Part shown: positions 8,455 through 16,465 of the stretch, in pieces
Layout: each line of letters opens with the position of its first letter
Numbering within the stretch: position 1 is the first letter of the stretch
NCBI GenBank assembly: GCA_910585275.1
Contig: CAJUCW010000045.1
Coordinates: 1 to 24,529, forward strand
DNA: 24,529 bases
Source: an uncultured Muribaculaceae bacterium
GTDB taxonomy: Bacteria; Bacteroidota; Bacteroidia; Bacteroidales; Muribaculaceae
Reading direction: 5' to 3'
The notes under the pieces: generated by a model
The model's input: only the letters and a program-made list of their open reading frames with translations
Told to the model about the DNA's origin: nothing
The model's database searches: none
Position numbers and translations under genes: made by a program

Positions 8455-9468
8455 ATGAAAGCCATGCGATTCATATTAGCGACAGTGTTGCCGGTCTTTG
8501 CGTTTGCCGCCTATGGGCAGACCGGAAGGTCGGCATACGATTTCCTCACCATACCGACATCGAGCCATGTGTATGGGCTTGGAGGCACCAATATTGCAGT
8601 GATTGACGACGACGTGACGCTTGTGGAGCAGAACCCTGCGTTGCTCGGCCCGGAGATAGATCGCCAGGTTGCCTTCAGCTACATGCATTATATGGGGAGC
8701 GCCAATTTTGCAGGTGCCCGTTTCGGTATGGCTGCCGGTGACTATGCCGCATGGGCTGCCGGAATCAGATATCTCAGCTACGGCGAAATGACGGGCTACG
8801 ACCAGAACGGTATGGAAACGGAGTCGTTCACCCCATCCGATATCGTTGTGGAGGGAAGCTATTCGCATGATTTCACCTATCGGCTTCGCGGAGGCATCAA
8901 CGTCAAGGGTGTGTATAGTAATTACGAGAGTTATTCCGCTTTCGCCCTTGCCGCCGATGTCGGGCTTAACTATTATAATGAAGAGCGCGACCTATCACTT
9001 TCGGTTGTCTTTAAGAATATGGGAGGGCAGATCAAGAGGTTTGAGGAAAGCTACGACCGCCTGCCGTTCGACATACAGTTGGGCTGGATGAAAGTATTTT
9101 CTGACAGCGGTTTTTCGCTTAGTGTAACCGCCCTGCATCTCACCCGGTGGGACCTTCCTTATTACGAACACACCGAGGAGGGGCTTAAGGAGGTGAAGCT
9201 CAAGTCGAATTTCGGCAAGAACCTGTTCCGTCACCTTATCTTCGGCGCACAGTATCAGCCGAGCGACCGGTTTTATATAGATTTGGCCTATAATTATAAG
9301 ACAAGGAGCGACATGAGTTCGTACCAACGCAATTTCCTGTCGGGCTTCTCCGCCGGACTCGGAATCAAGGTTCGGTCCTTCTCGATAGGGGCGGCATATT
9401 CGATGCCCCACAAAAGTGCCTCCACCATCATGCTCAACGTCGGCCTCAACATAGCTGAGATGCTGTGA
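8455..9468 (+). CDS. porQ: Type IX secretion system protein PorQ
   Basis: PorQ is an outer-membrane beta-barrel of the type IX secretion system; in Porphyromonas it works with PorU, PorV and PorZ in the complex that cuts the C-terminal sorting signal and attaches cargo to the surface. The 337-residue protein has a signal peptide cut near AYG-QT (residues 21-23). The PorQ-typical start includes YDFLTIPTSSHVYGLGG and EQNPALLG. Many alternating beta strands follow, characteristic of the PorV/FadL-like barrel. The start at 8455 and one three codons later are both possible. No other secretion genes flank it, which is normal because these genes are scattered. I see no consensus promoter upstream. 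Confidence 0.9.
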   Translation: MKAMRFILATVLPVFAFAAYGQTGRSAYDFLTIPTSSHVYGLGGTNIAVIDDDVTLVEQNPALLGPEIDRQVAFSYMHYMGSANFAGARFGMAAGDYAAWAAGIRYLSYGEMTGYDQNGMETESFTPSDIVVEGSYSHDFTYRLRGGINVKGVYSNYESYSAFALAADVGLNYYNEERDLSLSVVFKNMGGQIKRFEESYDRLPFDIQLGWMKVFSDSGFSLSVTALHLTRWDLPYYEHTEEGLKEVKLKSNFGKNLFRHLIFGAQYQPSDRFYIDLAYNYKTRSDMSSYQRNFLSGFSAGLGIKVRSFSIGAAYSMPHKSASTIMLNVGLNIAEML

Positions 9469-9475
9469 GGCTGTT

Positions 9476-9683
9476 ACTCCAACCAGTACAACCTAAACTG
9501 AAATACTCCAACCAGGACAACCAAGAATAACCAGATTTATAAAAAATACTATAGTTTATAAAAATACTCTGGTTGTTCTTGGTTGTTCTGGTTGGAGTTT
9601 AGAGTGTTGTCTTGGTTGGAGTTTAGAGTGTTGTCTTGGTTGGAGTTTAGGGTGTTGTCTTGGTTGGAGTTTGATGTTGTTTG
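9476..9683. repeat. Compound inverted and tandem repeat downstream of porQ
   Basis: Two direct copies of an 18-bp word beginning ACTCCAACCAG lie at 9476-9493 and 9505-9522. A 31-bp inverted repeat follows (arms 9505-9535 and 9568-9598). It has two mismatches, both G-U pairs in plus-strand RNA, and an AT-rich 32-nt loop with a repeated TTTATAAAAA word. The right arm runs into a 24-bp tandem array (9590-9613, 9614-9637, 9638-9661 and a partial fourth copy from 9662). Each unit begins GGTTGG. All pieces share the same core word in one orientation or the other. No coding role is likely. Confidence 0.9.
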
Positions 9684-9709
9684 AAAAGTCAGTTTTTTGC
9701 TGGAAGGAA

Positions 9710-9741
9710 TTTGCGTATTCGACGGAATTTTCGTAACTTTG
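9710..9741 (+). promoter_or_regulatory. rplS promoter (-33 and -7 elements)
   Basis: TTTG at 9710-9713, a 20-nt spacer, then TAACTTTG at 9734-9741: a full-consensus Bacteroidetes promoter, fitting a highly expressed ribosomal gene. The predicted leader is about 70 nt. The tandem repeat ends about 27 nt upstream of the -33 element. Confidence 0.8.
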
Positions 9742-9816
9742 CAGCCGAATTTGTAATCTCTGGCAAGACATGGAAGCTTGTTAAATTGCAAATAAACCAA
9801 AAACGTCATTAAAACA

Positions 9817-10182
9817 ATGGATTTAATCAAGATCGCGGAGGAGGCTTTCGCCACTCCCAAAAAGCAGTTCGATGAGTTCGGCCCCGGCGACACCATCACA
9901 GTGTCTTACCGCATCAAAGAGGGTAACAAAGAGCGTATCCAGCAGTATCGTGGTGTAGTTATCCGCATCAACGGCCACGAAGACAAGAAGCGTTTCACCG
10001 TTCGTAAGATTTCCGACGGCGTAGGCGTGGAGAGAATCTTCCCCATCGAGTCTCCGTTTATCGAGTCGATTACGGTCAACAAATATGGTAAGGTGCGTCG
10101 CGCAAAACTTTACTATCTGCGTAACCTCACCGGCAAGAAGGCCCGTATCAAAGAACGTTACGTCAAGAAAGCCGACAAATAA
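9817..10182 (+). CDS. rplS: 50S ribosomal protein L19
   Basis: This protein sits at the interface of the large and small ribosomal subunits. The 121-residue chain matches the family over its full length: PGDTITVSYRIKEG, the QQYRGVVIRI core, TVRKISDGVGVERIFP, and a basic C-terminal tail with AKLYYLRNLTGKKARIKER. The ATG at 9817 begins with MDLIKIAEE, the usual N-terminus. It is a single gene here, with its own promoter and a strong terminator. It is not linked to trmD or rimM as in many other bacteria. Confidence 0.97.
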   Translation: MDLIKIAEEAFATPKKQFDEFGPGDTITVSYRIKEGNKERIQQYRGVVIRINGHEDKKRFTVRKISDGVGVERIFPIESPFIESITVNKYGKVRRAKLYYLRNLTGKKARIKERYVKKADK

Positions 10183-10214
10183 TCATTTTTGTCGCGCAAT
10201 CCATCAAGACACAG

Positions 10215-10248
10215 GCACTCCGCAGCTTCGGCCGCGGAGTGCTTTTGT
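10215..10248 (+). terminator. rplS terminator
   Basis: GCACTCCGC (10215-10223) and GCGGAGTGC (10234-10242) are perfect 9-bp arms around a 10-nt loop, followed by TTTTGTT. It lies 32 nt after the rplS stop. Confidence 0.9.
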
Positions 10249-10589
10249 TATCATTCTGCCATTGACCAATACTGTAGAGTGCCGGTCATCCTGTCGTCTT
10301 TTCGTTCCCTTGCTTTTCCTCCGTCATACCATTCCGAAAGGAGCCTCCAGGTCCGCTTTGCGACAAGCTGACGGTAGGCCGCTTATAAAAAAATAAAAAT
10401 ACAATTTTGAAAACATAATGCAGATATGCAAAGTTCAATTCTTGATAATGCCAAATAATATCATGGCTTATTAAATCTGCCATATTGGGATAAAAGAACT
10501 AAAATACACAGTAAGTTAAGCTTTGTTAAAAAGAAGTCGAAGCTATTTGAATATCGTATGGATAATTTTGTTGAATCTCAAAATGTCTT
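10249..10589. other. Intergenic region with a possible degenerate interspersed repeat
   Basis: No gene is supported in the 514-bp gap between rplS and the next gene. The first part, about 10250-10385, has GC content near that of the genes. Part of it (about 10310-10385, starting around CGTCATACCATTCCGAAAGG) resembles, by eye, dispersed intergenic repeats whose frames read like HSERS. From about 10386 to the promoter at 10590 the sequence becomes strongly AT-rich. That marks the left edge of a compositional island. Confidence 0.45.
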
Positions 10590-10597
10590 TATATTTG
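10567..10597 (+). promoter_or_regulatory. Promoter of the thioredoxin-like gene
   Basis: TTTG at 10567-10570, a 19-nt spacer, then TATATTTG at 10590-10597 fit the Bacteroidetes promoter. The leader would be about 93 nt and is very AT-rich. Confidence 0.65.
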
Positions 10598-10696
10598 CAA
10601 AAATTTAGCATTAAGATAACATCTAATACCCAATCTAAAAAGAGGTTTGTTTTAACTGTTAAATAATATTTACGAACCAATAAAACTTATCTAATC

Positions 10697-11905
10697 ATGA
10701 AAGCGGCACAACTGTATTTCATTGTCGCGTTGTTCCTGTTTACGTTCTCTGCATACGGAAATAATTCAGACAGCGACAGTATTCCCGTAGCCTTGGGTGA
10801 TACTGTGAGGGTAAAACTGCAAAAATCGCACGAACCGATGACTTACGGTGGGACAAAGTCGTATGGTTTCAAACCTCAAGTGTATTACAATCTAACAGAT
10901 AAAAGCGTTGTCGATAGTGTAATGACAAATAGTATATTAAATATTATTACAGAATTTCAATCAAATGGTAATGTTAAATATAAAATTCCAAAATACTTGA
11001 ACCAACCTTTTGTTGACAAAGATTTAGAACTTACTCTTTTAGCTGATTCAATGAAAGCGTATCGCAAGGAATTTGCTCCAAACAAAAACTGGTATATGGG
11101 GGAGTATTCTGATAATGATGTTTTATATTCAATCTGGATGTCTCCGGATTATAACATAACATACAATAATGATACCCTTTCTTTTATAAACGATTATACA
11201 GTTACTCTCGATATCGGAAATGTTTACCGTGGAGAAATTAGGACAAATGCCGGAAAATATAAATTCAAGATAGGTTATCGACTTAGTGACATTCCGTCAC
11301 ATCCTGTTATAAATGTATTTGGATATCATGAAGACAACGGATCTTATCGACCAACCATACTGAATGGTAGGAAATATATTAAAAACAAAGGAGAGGGAGA
11401 TTGTGTTAATTTTTCACCAACCGAAATATATACAATCGACTACGTAACTCCTAATCTTAAAGAAATTGTATTGGTCAGGAATTTGGATAAGATAAAATCC
11501 GAAACACTTTCAAAGCAAGTTAAAGAAACGCTTAACCCTTATATTGAAGAAGCTAAGAAACAAGGGAAACTGTTGCTTATTGACCTTTGGGGAACATGGT
11601 GCAATCCATGTGTCGAAGCAATGCCCCGACTAAAAGCAATAGAAGAGGAGTTCCGAAATAAAATCATGGGGATTACAATATGCGTTGATGACGCACGCAA
11701 TAAATCTCTGGCGGATAGCATTCTCGATAAAAACGACATCCAAGGATTCCGTTTATTTGTTTCACATAACGACAATCTGATAAAACAATTAGATATACCG
11801 TCATTCCCCACGTATTTTATAGTAAAAGGGGATGGGGATATCCTTATAAAAGGTAAATCGACAAGCTGTCTCGACATCGTCGAAGACTATCTCCGGACTA
11901 TGTAA
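10697..11905 (+). CDS. Secreted protein with C-terminal thioredoxin-like domain (TlpA type)
   Basis: The 402-residue protein has a signal peptide (hydrophobic 6-19, probable cut after AYG). A region of about 250 residues that I do not recognise follows, rich in Asn, Lys and Tyr. Last comes a thioredoxin fold over about 280-402 with the redox motif Trp301-Cys-Asn-Pro-Cys305 and the cis-proline segment IPSFPTYF. By analogy with TlpA/ResA it would be a periplasmic thiol-disulfide oxidoreductase, but its partner is unknown. No DsbD/CcdA or cytochrome-maturation genes lie nearby. Codon use is clearly AT-rich compared with both neighbours, suggesting recent acquisition. It is transcribed alone. Confidence 0.8.
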   Translation: MKAAQLYFIVALFLFTFSAYGNNSDSDSIPVALGDTVRVKLQKSHEPMTYGGTKSYGFKPQVYYNLTDKSVVDSVMTNSILNIITEFQSNGNVKYKIPKYLNQPFVDKDLELTLLADSMKAYRKEFAPNKNWYMGEYSDNDVLYSIWMSPDYNITYNNDTLSFINDYTVTLDIGNVYRGEIRTNAGKYKFKIGYRLSDIPSHPVINVFGYHEDNGSYRPTILNGRKYIKNKGEGDCVNFSPTEIYTIDYVTPNLKEIVLVRNLDKIKSETLSKQVKETLNPYIEEAKKQGKLLLIDLWGTWCNPCVEAMPRLKAIEEEFRNKIMGITICVDDARNKSLADSILDKNDIQGFRLFVSHNDNLIKQLDIPSFPTYFIVKGDGDILIKGKSTSCLDIVEDYLRTM

Positions 11906-11991
11906 AAACTCTTTATCGAATTTCCGTTCTTTTATTACGGTGTTTTTAAGGATTTTTGGTGACGGGTGATGATTCTTTGAAAAAAAATGAG

Positions 11992-11999
11992 TATTTTTG
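11992..11999 (+). promoter_or_regulatory. gpmI promoter, Bacteroidetes -7 motif
   Basis: TATTTTTG matches TAnnTTTG. The predicted leader is about 90 nt and contains the hairpin at 12025-12057. No -33 element is obvious at the usual distance. Confidence 0.6.
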
Positions 12000-12024
12000 C
12001 AGACTGATTATGTCAATTCATGAT

Positions 12025-12057
12025 TCTTGCCGCCGTTTCTATTTTATTGCGGCAAGA
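12025..12057 (+). promoter_or_regulatory. Hairpin in the gpmI leader
   Basis: TCTTGCCGC (12025-12033) and GCGGCAAGA (12049-12057) form a perfect 9-bp stem with a 15-nt AT-rich loop. It lies about 37 nt upstream of the gpmI ATG. No T tract follows, so a structural or regulatory role in the leader is more likely than termination. Confidence 0.55.
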
Positions 12058-12094
12058 TTGGCAATGGAATAAAAATAAACAATATATCATTGAT

Positions 12095-13603
12095 ATGTCA
12101 AATAAAGCATTACTGATCATCCTCGATGGCTATGGAATAGGAGACCATGGCAAGGATGACGCCATTTTCAACACCCCGACACCTTATATCGACAGCCTTG
12201 TCGCCAACTATCCCCATTCGCAGCTTCAGGCAAGCGGCGAGGACGTGGGTCTGCCCGCAGGCCAGATGGGTAACTCGGAGGTGGGCCACCTCAATATCGG
12301 TGCCGGCCGCGTGGTATATCAGGATCTTGTGAAAATCAACCGTGCCATCGCCGATGGTTCTTTCGCAGAGAACCCTGAAATCAAGAGCGCTTTCGCATAC
12401 GCACAGAAGAACAATGTGCCTATCCATTTCATGGGTCTCGCTTCAGCCGGTGGCGTGCATTCAAGCCTCGACCATCTCTATGCCCTTTGCGACACCGCCA
12501 AGGCTTACGACCTGAGCAAGGTTTATCTCCACTGCTTCATGGACGGCCGCGACACCGACCCGAAGAGCGGGGCCGGTTTCCTTCAGGAAATCCAGAACCA
12601 TTGCGACAAGAGCGCCGGAACAATCGCGTCTGTAATAGGCCGCTACTACGCCATGGACCGCGACCACCGCTGGGAGCGTCTGAAAGAGGCTTACAACCTT
12701 CTTGTATATGGAGAGGGAAAACATGCCGACAATGTCATCAAAGCTGTGGAAGAGTCGTATGCCGAGGGCGTGACCGACGAGTTTATAAAGCCCATCGTCA
12801 ACGACAGGGTTGACGGACGCATCGGTGCCGGACATGTTGTTATTTTCTTCAACTATCGCAACGACCGTGCCAAAGAGCTTACCACCGTGCTCACCCAGCA
12901 CAGCGAAGACGGCATGAATCCGATTCCCGACCTCCAGTATTATTGCATGACCCCGTATGACGATTCGTTCAAGGGTGTCCACATCCTGTTCCCTAAAAGC
13001 GACGTGCAGGAAACCCTTGCCGAATATCTCTCGCAGCAGGGCAAGAAACAGCTTCACATAGCCGAGACGGAGAAATACGCACATGTTACGTTCTTCTTCA
13101 ACGGCGGGCGCGAGCAGCCTTTCGAAGGTGAAGACCGCATCCTCGTGCCTTCGCCCAAAGTGGCAACCTACGACCTGCAGCCCGAGATGAGCGCCCCTGA
13201 GGTGACCGATAAACTTGTGGCCGCTATAGATTCGGAGAAATATGACTTCATCGTCGTGAATTTCGCAAACGGCGACATGGTGGGTCATACCGGAGTTTAT
13301 GAGGCAATCCAAAAGGCTGTTGCCACTCTCGACAACTGTGTGGAGAAAGTGGTTGAGGCGGCAAAGGCGCATGGCTACGGCACAATCATCATAGCCGACC
13401 ATGGTAACGCCGACCACGCCATCAACGAAGACGGCACTCCCAACACGGCGCATTCGCTTAATCCGGTGCCTTTCATCTATATCGATAACAAGGACGCGCA
13501 AGTTAAGAACGGACGTCTCGCCGACGTGGCTCCCTCGCTTCTCCACATCATGGGGCTGCCGAAACCCGCCGAGATGACCGGTGACGACCTTATTGAAGGT
13601 TAA
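12095..13603 (+). CDS. gpmI: 2,3-bisphosphoglycerate-independent phosphoglycerate mutase
   Basis: It interconverts 3- and 2-phosphoglycerate in glycolysis and gluconeogenesis, using two manganese ions and a phosphoserine intermediate. The 502-residue protein has the expected marks: metal-binding Asp11 in ILDGYG, catalytic Ser61 in GNSEVGH, the FMDGRDTDP and GRYYAMDRDHRW segments, NYRNDRA, and the late metal ligands in NGDMVGHTG and ADHGNADH. Length is normal. I chose the ATG at 12095, which starts MSNKALLIILDGYG. A longer frame from 12020 adds 25 residues that are really the leader hairpin. The following nucleotidase gene has a promoter just beyond the gpmI stop. Confidence 0.97.
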   Translation: MSNKALLIILDGYGIGDHGKDDAIFNTPTPYIDSLVANYPHSQLQASGEDVGLPAGQMGNSEVGHLNIGAGRVVYQDLVKINRAIADGSFAENPEIKSAFAYAQKNNVPIHFMGLASAGGVHSSLDHLYALCDTAKAYDLSKVYLHCFMDGRDTDPKSGAGFLQEIQNHCDKSAGTIASVIGRYYAMDRDHRWERLKEAYNLLVYGEGKHADNVIKAVEESYAEGVTDEFIKPIVNDRVDGRIGAGHVVIFFNYRNDRAKELTTVLTQHSEDGMNPIPDLQYYCMTPYDDSFKGVHILFPKSDVQETLAEYLSQQGKKQLHIAETEKYAHVTFFFNGGREQPFEGEDRILVPSPKVATYDLQPEMSAPEVTDKLVAAIDSEKYDFIVVNFANGDMVGHTGVYEAIQKAVATLDNCVEKVVEAAKAHGYGTIIIADHGNADHAINEDGTPNTAHSLNPVPFIYIDNKDAQVKNGRLADVAPSLLHIMGLPKPAEMTGDDLIEG

Positions 13604-13618
13604 GGACAACCAATACAC

Positions 13619-13626
13619 TATTTTTG
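13619..13626 (+). promoter_or_regulatory. 5'-nucleotidase gene promoter, Bacteroidetes -7 motif
   Basis: TATTTTTG lies 16 nt after the gpmI stop and 11 nt before the first ATG of the next gene. The leader would be only a few nucleotides long. Read-through from gpmI is also possible because no terminator separates them. Confidence 0.55.
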
Positions 13627-13637
13627 TAGATGTGAGA

Positions 13638-15227
13638 ATGATGAAAATATCATCCATTATAATGGCGGCGGCCCGTAGCCTCGGGCTCGCCGCCTTATGT
13701 TTCTCCCTGCCTGTGAACGCGGAGAAACTCGTGATACTACATACGAACGACACCCATTCAGCCATAGAGCCTAACGCAGACGGCACGGGGGGAGTTTTGC
13801 AACGTAAGGCCGTGATAGATTCCGTGCGCAACGCCGAGAAAAACGTGATAACCGTGGATGCCGGCGACATGGTGCAGGGTTCGCTCTATTTCAAATATTT
13901 CAGAGGCGATGTGGAATACCCGCTCATGAATATGACGGGTTATGATATCCGCGTGCTCGGCAACCATGAGTTTGACAACGGAATGAAGGACCTTGCCGAG
14001 AAATACAAGACCGTGAAGGGGGAGCGCCTTTCGGCGAACTATGATTTCAAAGGCACCGACCTGGAGGGTGTGTTCGAACCATACGTCATTAAAAAGGTAG
14101 GTGGAAAGAAAATCGGCTTCTTCGGTATAAATATAGACCCGGAAAGCCTCATTTCGAAGAAGAATATCGACGTGAATTTCAAGGAGGTGATACCCACCGC
14201 CAACGAAATCGCGGCCTATCTCAAGAACAAGAAGAAGTGCGACCTCGTGGTGGCGGTGACCCATATCGGCTACACCAAGGAAAACCACAAGACCACCGAC
14301 GTGGAGCTTGCCAAGGCGAGCCGCGACATCGACATCATAATCGGAGGCCATTCGCATACGCTCATCGACCCGGCGCATCCGGAAAAATACCCTTCGCTGA
14401 TTGAAAATGCCGACGGGAAGCCGGTAAGGGTGGTGCAGACCGGTAAGTATGGTAAATACGTAGGAAAGCTCACCATCGACCTCGACAAGCTGAAAGGTGC
14501 CGACGGAAGCGATTTCGGATATGAACTTATCGCCGTGACCGACAGATTCCCTGCCGACAAACTCGACAAGAAGATGACAGACTTTATCCGTCCTTATAAG
14601 GAGCAGGTGGATTCCGTCAACGGCAGGGTGATAGGCACTTCGCTTTATGATATGAAAAACGGTGAACGGACAGGGGGGATGGCAAACATGACGGCCGATT
14701 TCGGGCTCTGGTATGGCAACCATAAAGCCGATTCTCTCCGGGCGGCCGGAGTTGACGTGGGTAAGGTTGACCTTTCGATAATGAATGTGGGTGGCATACG
14801 CCAGAATATGCCTGCAGGCGACATAACCGAAGGTCAGATTTTGTCCACTTATCCCTTCTCCAACCATTTTACAATAATCTCCCTTAAAGGATCCGACATT
14901 ATCGAAGCCTTGCGCGTAGGAGCGAAAAAGGGTGGCGAGGCAGTGAGCGGCAACATCCGTGTGGTGACCGACGACGACCGCAACCTTGTGAGGGTAGTGA
15001 TAGACGGCAGCGAGATGGACCCTTCGGCAGTATATACGGTGGGCACGATAGACTATGTGGCGGAAGGTAACGACGACCTCCGCACGCTCGCCAACCATAC
15101 GAAGATATGGACTGACGAAACTGAGGTGGGCGCCCCCATCCTCAGATGGTTCGAACATCAGATGGAACTGGGTCTTCCCATAGCCCCTGACCAGACGCCA
15201 CGTTTTCTACAACAAGTTAAACAATAG
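13638..15227 (+). CDS. Secreted 5'-nucleotidase/2',3'-cyclic phosphodiesterase family protein
   Basis: This is a UshA-like periplasmic enzyme that would hydrolyse extracellular nucleotides to nucleosides and phosphate. The 529-residue protein has a signal peptide cut after VNA (residues 26-28). Its N-terminal calcineurin-like phosphoesterase domain has all the metal-ligand blocks: HTNDTH (35-40), AGDMVQGS (Asp77), GNHEFDNG (Asn109-His110), THIG (His209) and GGHSHT (236-241). The C-terminal substrate domain begins near residue 345 and includes NVGGIRQNMPAGDIT. Both domains are on one chain, whereas some Bacteroidetes split them over two genes. The paired ATGs at 13638 and 13641 are equally good; a longer frame from 13581 overlaps gpmI. 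The GH3 gene follows after 5 nt, so the two are co-transcribed. Confidence 0.92.
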   Translation: MMKISSIIMAAARSLGLAALCFSLPVNAEKLVILHTNDTHSAIEPNADGTGGVLQRKAVIDSVRNAEKNVITVDAGDMVQGSLYFKYFRGDVEYPLMNMTGYDIRVLGNHEFDNGMKDLAEKYKTVKGERLSANYDFKGTDLEGVFEPYVIKKVGGKKIGFFGINIDPESLISKKNIDVNFKEVIPTANEIAAYLKNKKKCDLVVAVTHIGYTKENHKTTDVELAKASRDIDIIIGGHSHTLIDPAHPEKYPSLIENADGKPVRVVQTGKYGKYVGKLTIDLDKLKGADGSDFGYELIAVTDRFPADKLDKKMTDFIRPYKEQVDSVNGRVIGTSLYDMKNGERTGGMANMTADFGLWYGNHKADSLRAAGVDVGKVDLSIMNVGGIRQNMPAGDITEGQILSTYPFSNHFTIISLKGSDIIEALRVGAKKGGEAVSGNIRVVTDDDRNLVRVVIDGSEMDPSAVYTVGTIDYVAEGNDDLRTLANHTKIWTDETEVGAPILRWFEHQMELGLPIAPDQTPRFLQQVKQ

Positions 15228-15232
15228 CAATT

Positions 15233-16465
15233 ATGGGCCGTCTCCTCCCGTCAGTATCTCTCATGTTTATAGTGTTGTTCTCTTTCTGTGGCAGGGGAGA
15301 GAAGAGGGGTGTTGACGGGAGCGAAACGGCTTCCATCAGCGTAGAGGCGACGGACAGTAATATTTTCGGAGGGGTGTCAGACCTCACCTCCCAGGCCCTT
15401 CACCTTGCCGATTCCACCCTTGCCGGAATGACGCTCGAACAGAAAGTAGGGCAGTGTTTCATGCCTTCCATATATGCGAGCGCCGACGCTGCCACCATGC
15501 GGAAGTTAAGAAGCTATATTTCCGACCTTCATGTCGGCGGGGTGGTGCTGCTGAAGGGAAACCTCGGTTCGGCGGCAATTATGGCCGGGGTGGGGTTGAA
15601 ATCCGAGATTCCGCTTTTCATGGCTATCGATGCGGAGTGGGGGTTGGGTATGCGTCTTGAAGACGCCCCTGATTTTCCGCGAAACGGACGGCTCGGGCCT
15701 CGTGCCGACGAGTTGCTTCTGTTCGACTATGGAAGCGAGGTGGCGAGGGAGTGCCGCAGGGTGGGCATAAATATGGTGCTTGGGCCTGTAATCGATGTGT
15801 CGGAGAATCCGGATGGTGTGATAGGGAGCCGTTCGTTCGGCAGCGACCCGAAGATTGTGGCAGACCTTGGCGTGGCTTATGCCCGGGGTGTGGAATCCGG
15901 GGGCGTGATAAGTGTGGCCAAGCATTTCCCTGGGCATGGCAGCCCCAAGGGCGACAGCCATGTGTCGCTCCCAGTGATAGAACGTTCGCTCCATCAGCTC
16001 GACAGCATCGACCTTTATCCTTTCCGAAGCTATATCGACGCGGCCCTTTCCGGAGTGATGGTAGGGCATCTGGCGGTGCCTGCCATCGACCCCCGGTCTC
16101 TTCCGGCCGCCGTTTCTCCGGTGGTGATCAACGACCTTCTGAGGGGCGAGCTCGGGTTCCGCGGATTGGTGCTTACCGATGCCTTGAATATGGGGGGTGC
16201 GGAAGGTTACGGAGCGTCGGCCGCCATTGTCGCGGGTGCGGATGTGGTGGTAGGTCCCGCCGACACTGCCACGGAGATAAGAGAGGTGATAAGGATGGTA
16301 AAAGAGGGGGAATTGGGGATTGATATAATCGACAGCCGTTGCCGTCGCATACTCTTTCATAAATATCTAATCGGGCTCGACCGTAACAATCCCGTGAGCC
16401 TCGAACGTATAAGGGAAGACGTGAGGGGTGAATCGGATTCCCTCTACAGGCGGCTGTTGTCGTGA
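15233..16465 (+). CDS. Glycoside hydrolase family 3, NagZ-like beta-N-acetylhexosaminidase
   Basis: It probably releases N-acetylglucosamine from peptidoglycan fragments or other glycans. The 410-residue protein has a single GH3 TIM-barrel domain. KHFPGHG (230-236) is followed by the Asp241/His243 catalytic dyad in DSHVSLP, the hallmark of NagZ. The nucleophile is Asp316 in LTDALNM. Unlike cytosolic NagZ it starts with a hydrophobic segment ending at Cys19, so it is probably exported. The lipobox LFSFC is poor, so lipidation is uncertain. About 40 residues of low-complexity linker precede the barrel. It lies 5 nt after the nucleotidase gene. Its last 22 bp overlap the end of the converging radC gene. 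Confidence 0.88.
   Translation: MGRLLPSVSLMFIVLFSFCGRGEKRGVDGSETASISVEATDSNIFGGVSDLTSQALHLADSTLAGMTLEQKVGQCFMPSIYASADAATMRKLRSYISDLHVGGVVLLKGNLGSAAIMAGVGLKSEIPLFMAIDAEWGLGMRLEDAPDFPRNGRLGPRADELLLFDYGSEVARECRRVGINMVLGPVIDVSENPDGVIGSRSFGSDPKIVADLGVAYARGVESGGVISVAKHFPGHGSPKGDSHVSLPVIERSLHQLDSIDLYPFRSYIDAALSGVMVGHLAVPAIDPRSLPAAVSPVVINDLLRGELGFRGLVLTDALNMGGAEGYGASAAIVAGADVVVGPADTATEIREVIRMVKEGELGIDIIDSRCRRILFHKYLIGLDRNNPVSLERIREDVRGESDSLYRRLLS

Larger units (their letters stand above)
9469..9816. other. porQ-rplS intergenic region
   Basis: This 348-bp gap contains the compound repeat (9476-9683), the rplS promoter (9710-9741) and a rplS leader of about 70 nt. The frame that crosses the repeat on the minus strand encodes an asparagine/glutamine octapeptide repeat. 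It also overlaps the start of rplS and is not credible as a gene. Confidence 0.8.

Noticed and set aside
9476..9683. CRISPR array
   Set aside because: The direct units are contiguous 24-mers without unique spacers and no cas genes are near.
9549..9899. Leftward frame encoding an NSNQDNTL-like octapeptide repeat
   Set aside because: The repeat peptide is a by-product of the 24-bp tandem DNA repeat, and the frame overlaps the rplS promoter and start.
10563..10570. Second TAATTTTG motif upstream of the thioredoxin-like gene
   Set aside because: Its TTTG fits better as the -33 element of the motif at 10590-10597, although an alternative start cannot be excluded.
12020..12094. Upstream ATG for gpmI
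   Set aside because: The added residues encode the leader hairpin; the family starts at MSNKALLIILDGYG.
12461..13870. 469-residue antisense frame over gpmI and the nucleotidase
   Set aside because: The sense strand encodes clear enzymes; the antisense frame is a composition effect and has no domain features.
13758..15158. 466-residue antisense frame over the nucleotidase
   Set aside because: Rich in His, Val and Tyr without a motif; the sense gene has all catalytic blocks.
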